Source of the DNA: an uncultured Blautia sp.
GTDB lineage: Bacteria; Bacillota; Clostridia; Lachnospirales; Lachnospiraceae
Assembly: GCA_900765525.1 (NCBI GenBank)
Contig: CAAFRY010000144.1
Coordinates: forward strand, 1 to 5,787
Reading direction: 5' to 3'
DNA: 5,787 bases
The position numbers and the translations under genes were made by a program. The notes beneath the pieces were generated by a model. The model did no database searches, had not been told where the DNA came from, and was given only the letters and a program-made list of their open reading frames with translations. This document shows, one piece after another, positions 5,750-5,787 of the stretch (position 1 is its first letter; every line of letters begins with the position of its first letter).

Positions 5750-5787
5750 TGTAATATAATAAATGCAATATAATAAATGCAATATAA
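5748..5787 (+). repeat. 14-base tandem repeat starting at the acetyltransferase stop, cut by window edge
   Basis: Three consecutive units share the pattern AATGyAATATAATA: 5748-5761 (with T at the fifth base), 5762-5775 (with C), and 5776-5787 (with C, incomplete at the edge). The first unit overlaps the TAA stop. The array is AT-rich and likely arose by slippage. It may continue to the right; no terminator for the acetyltransferase gene is visible before the edge. Confidence 0.85.

Noticed and set aside
5168..5782. 204-codon - strand open frame opposite the acetyltransferase
   Set aside because: It is antisense to a gene with intact hexapeptide repeats and catalytic histidine, and has no ribosome site or promoter of note.
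5748..5787. Terminal tandem array considered as a CRISPR array
   Set aside because: The units are contiguous 14-mers without unique spacers, and there are no cas genes.

Overview
The window looks like low-to-mid GC Firmicutes DNA, most plausibly a gut Clostridia/Lachnospiraceae chromosome. This rests on strong AGGAG-type ribosome binding sites, AT-rich intergenic DNA, sigma-70-like promoters, and a gene set (AAA/PD-(D/E)XK protein, DUF1275 membrane protein, maltose-type acetyltransferase) common in that group. The genus is inference. I found no rRNA, tRNA, CRISPR array or complete insertion sequence.

Left part (1-2127, all + strand). The window opens inside a gene whose last 112 codons resemble the C-terminal end of a SAVED domain, the cyclic-oligonucleotide sensor of CBASS anti-phage effectors. 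The rest of that operon would lie to the left. A 229-base stretch without a convincing gene follows. Then comes a complete 495-residue Lon-type AAA+ ATPase that lacks the Lon protease domain and carries an unrecognised N-terminal region. A GC-rich hairpin after it can serve as a terminator for both strands.

Middle part (2172-4180). A 568-residue protein on the - strand joins an AAA-ATPase-like domain to a PD-(D/E)XK nuclease-like domain. It converges on the Lon-like gene and is visibly more AT-rich. Its promoter is readable, and an inverted repeat covers the spacer and -35. The roughly 300-base divergent intergenic region also holds a strong + strand terminator with no coding sequence before it, which leaves room for a small RNA or a gene remnant.

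Right part (4181-5787, + strand). A six-helix DUF1275/YoaK-type membrane protein is followed by a sugar O-acetyltransferase of the left-handed beta-helix family. The acetyltransferase has its own near-consensus promoter and a leader of about 140 nt with a compact foldable element. A 14-base tandem repeat begins at its stop codon and runs to the window edge.

The genes do not form one obvious pathway. The best lead to an immune system is the SAVED fragment at the left edge. A functional link between it and the Lon-like ATPase or the nuclease is possible but rests on proximity only.
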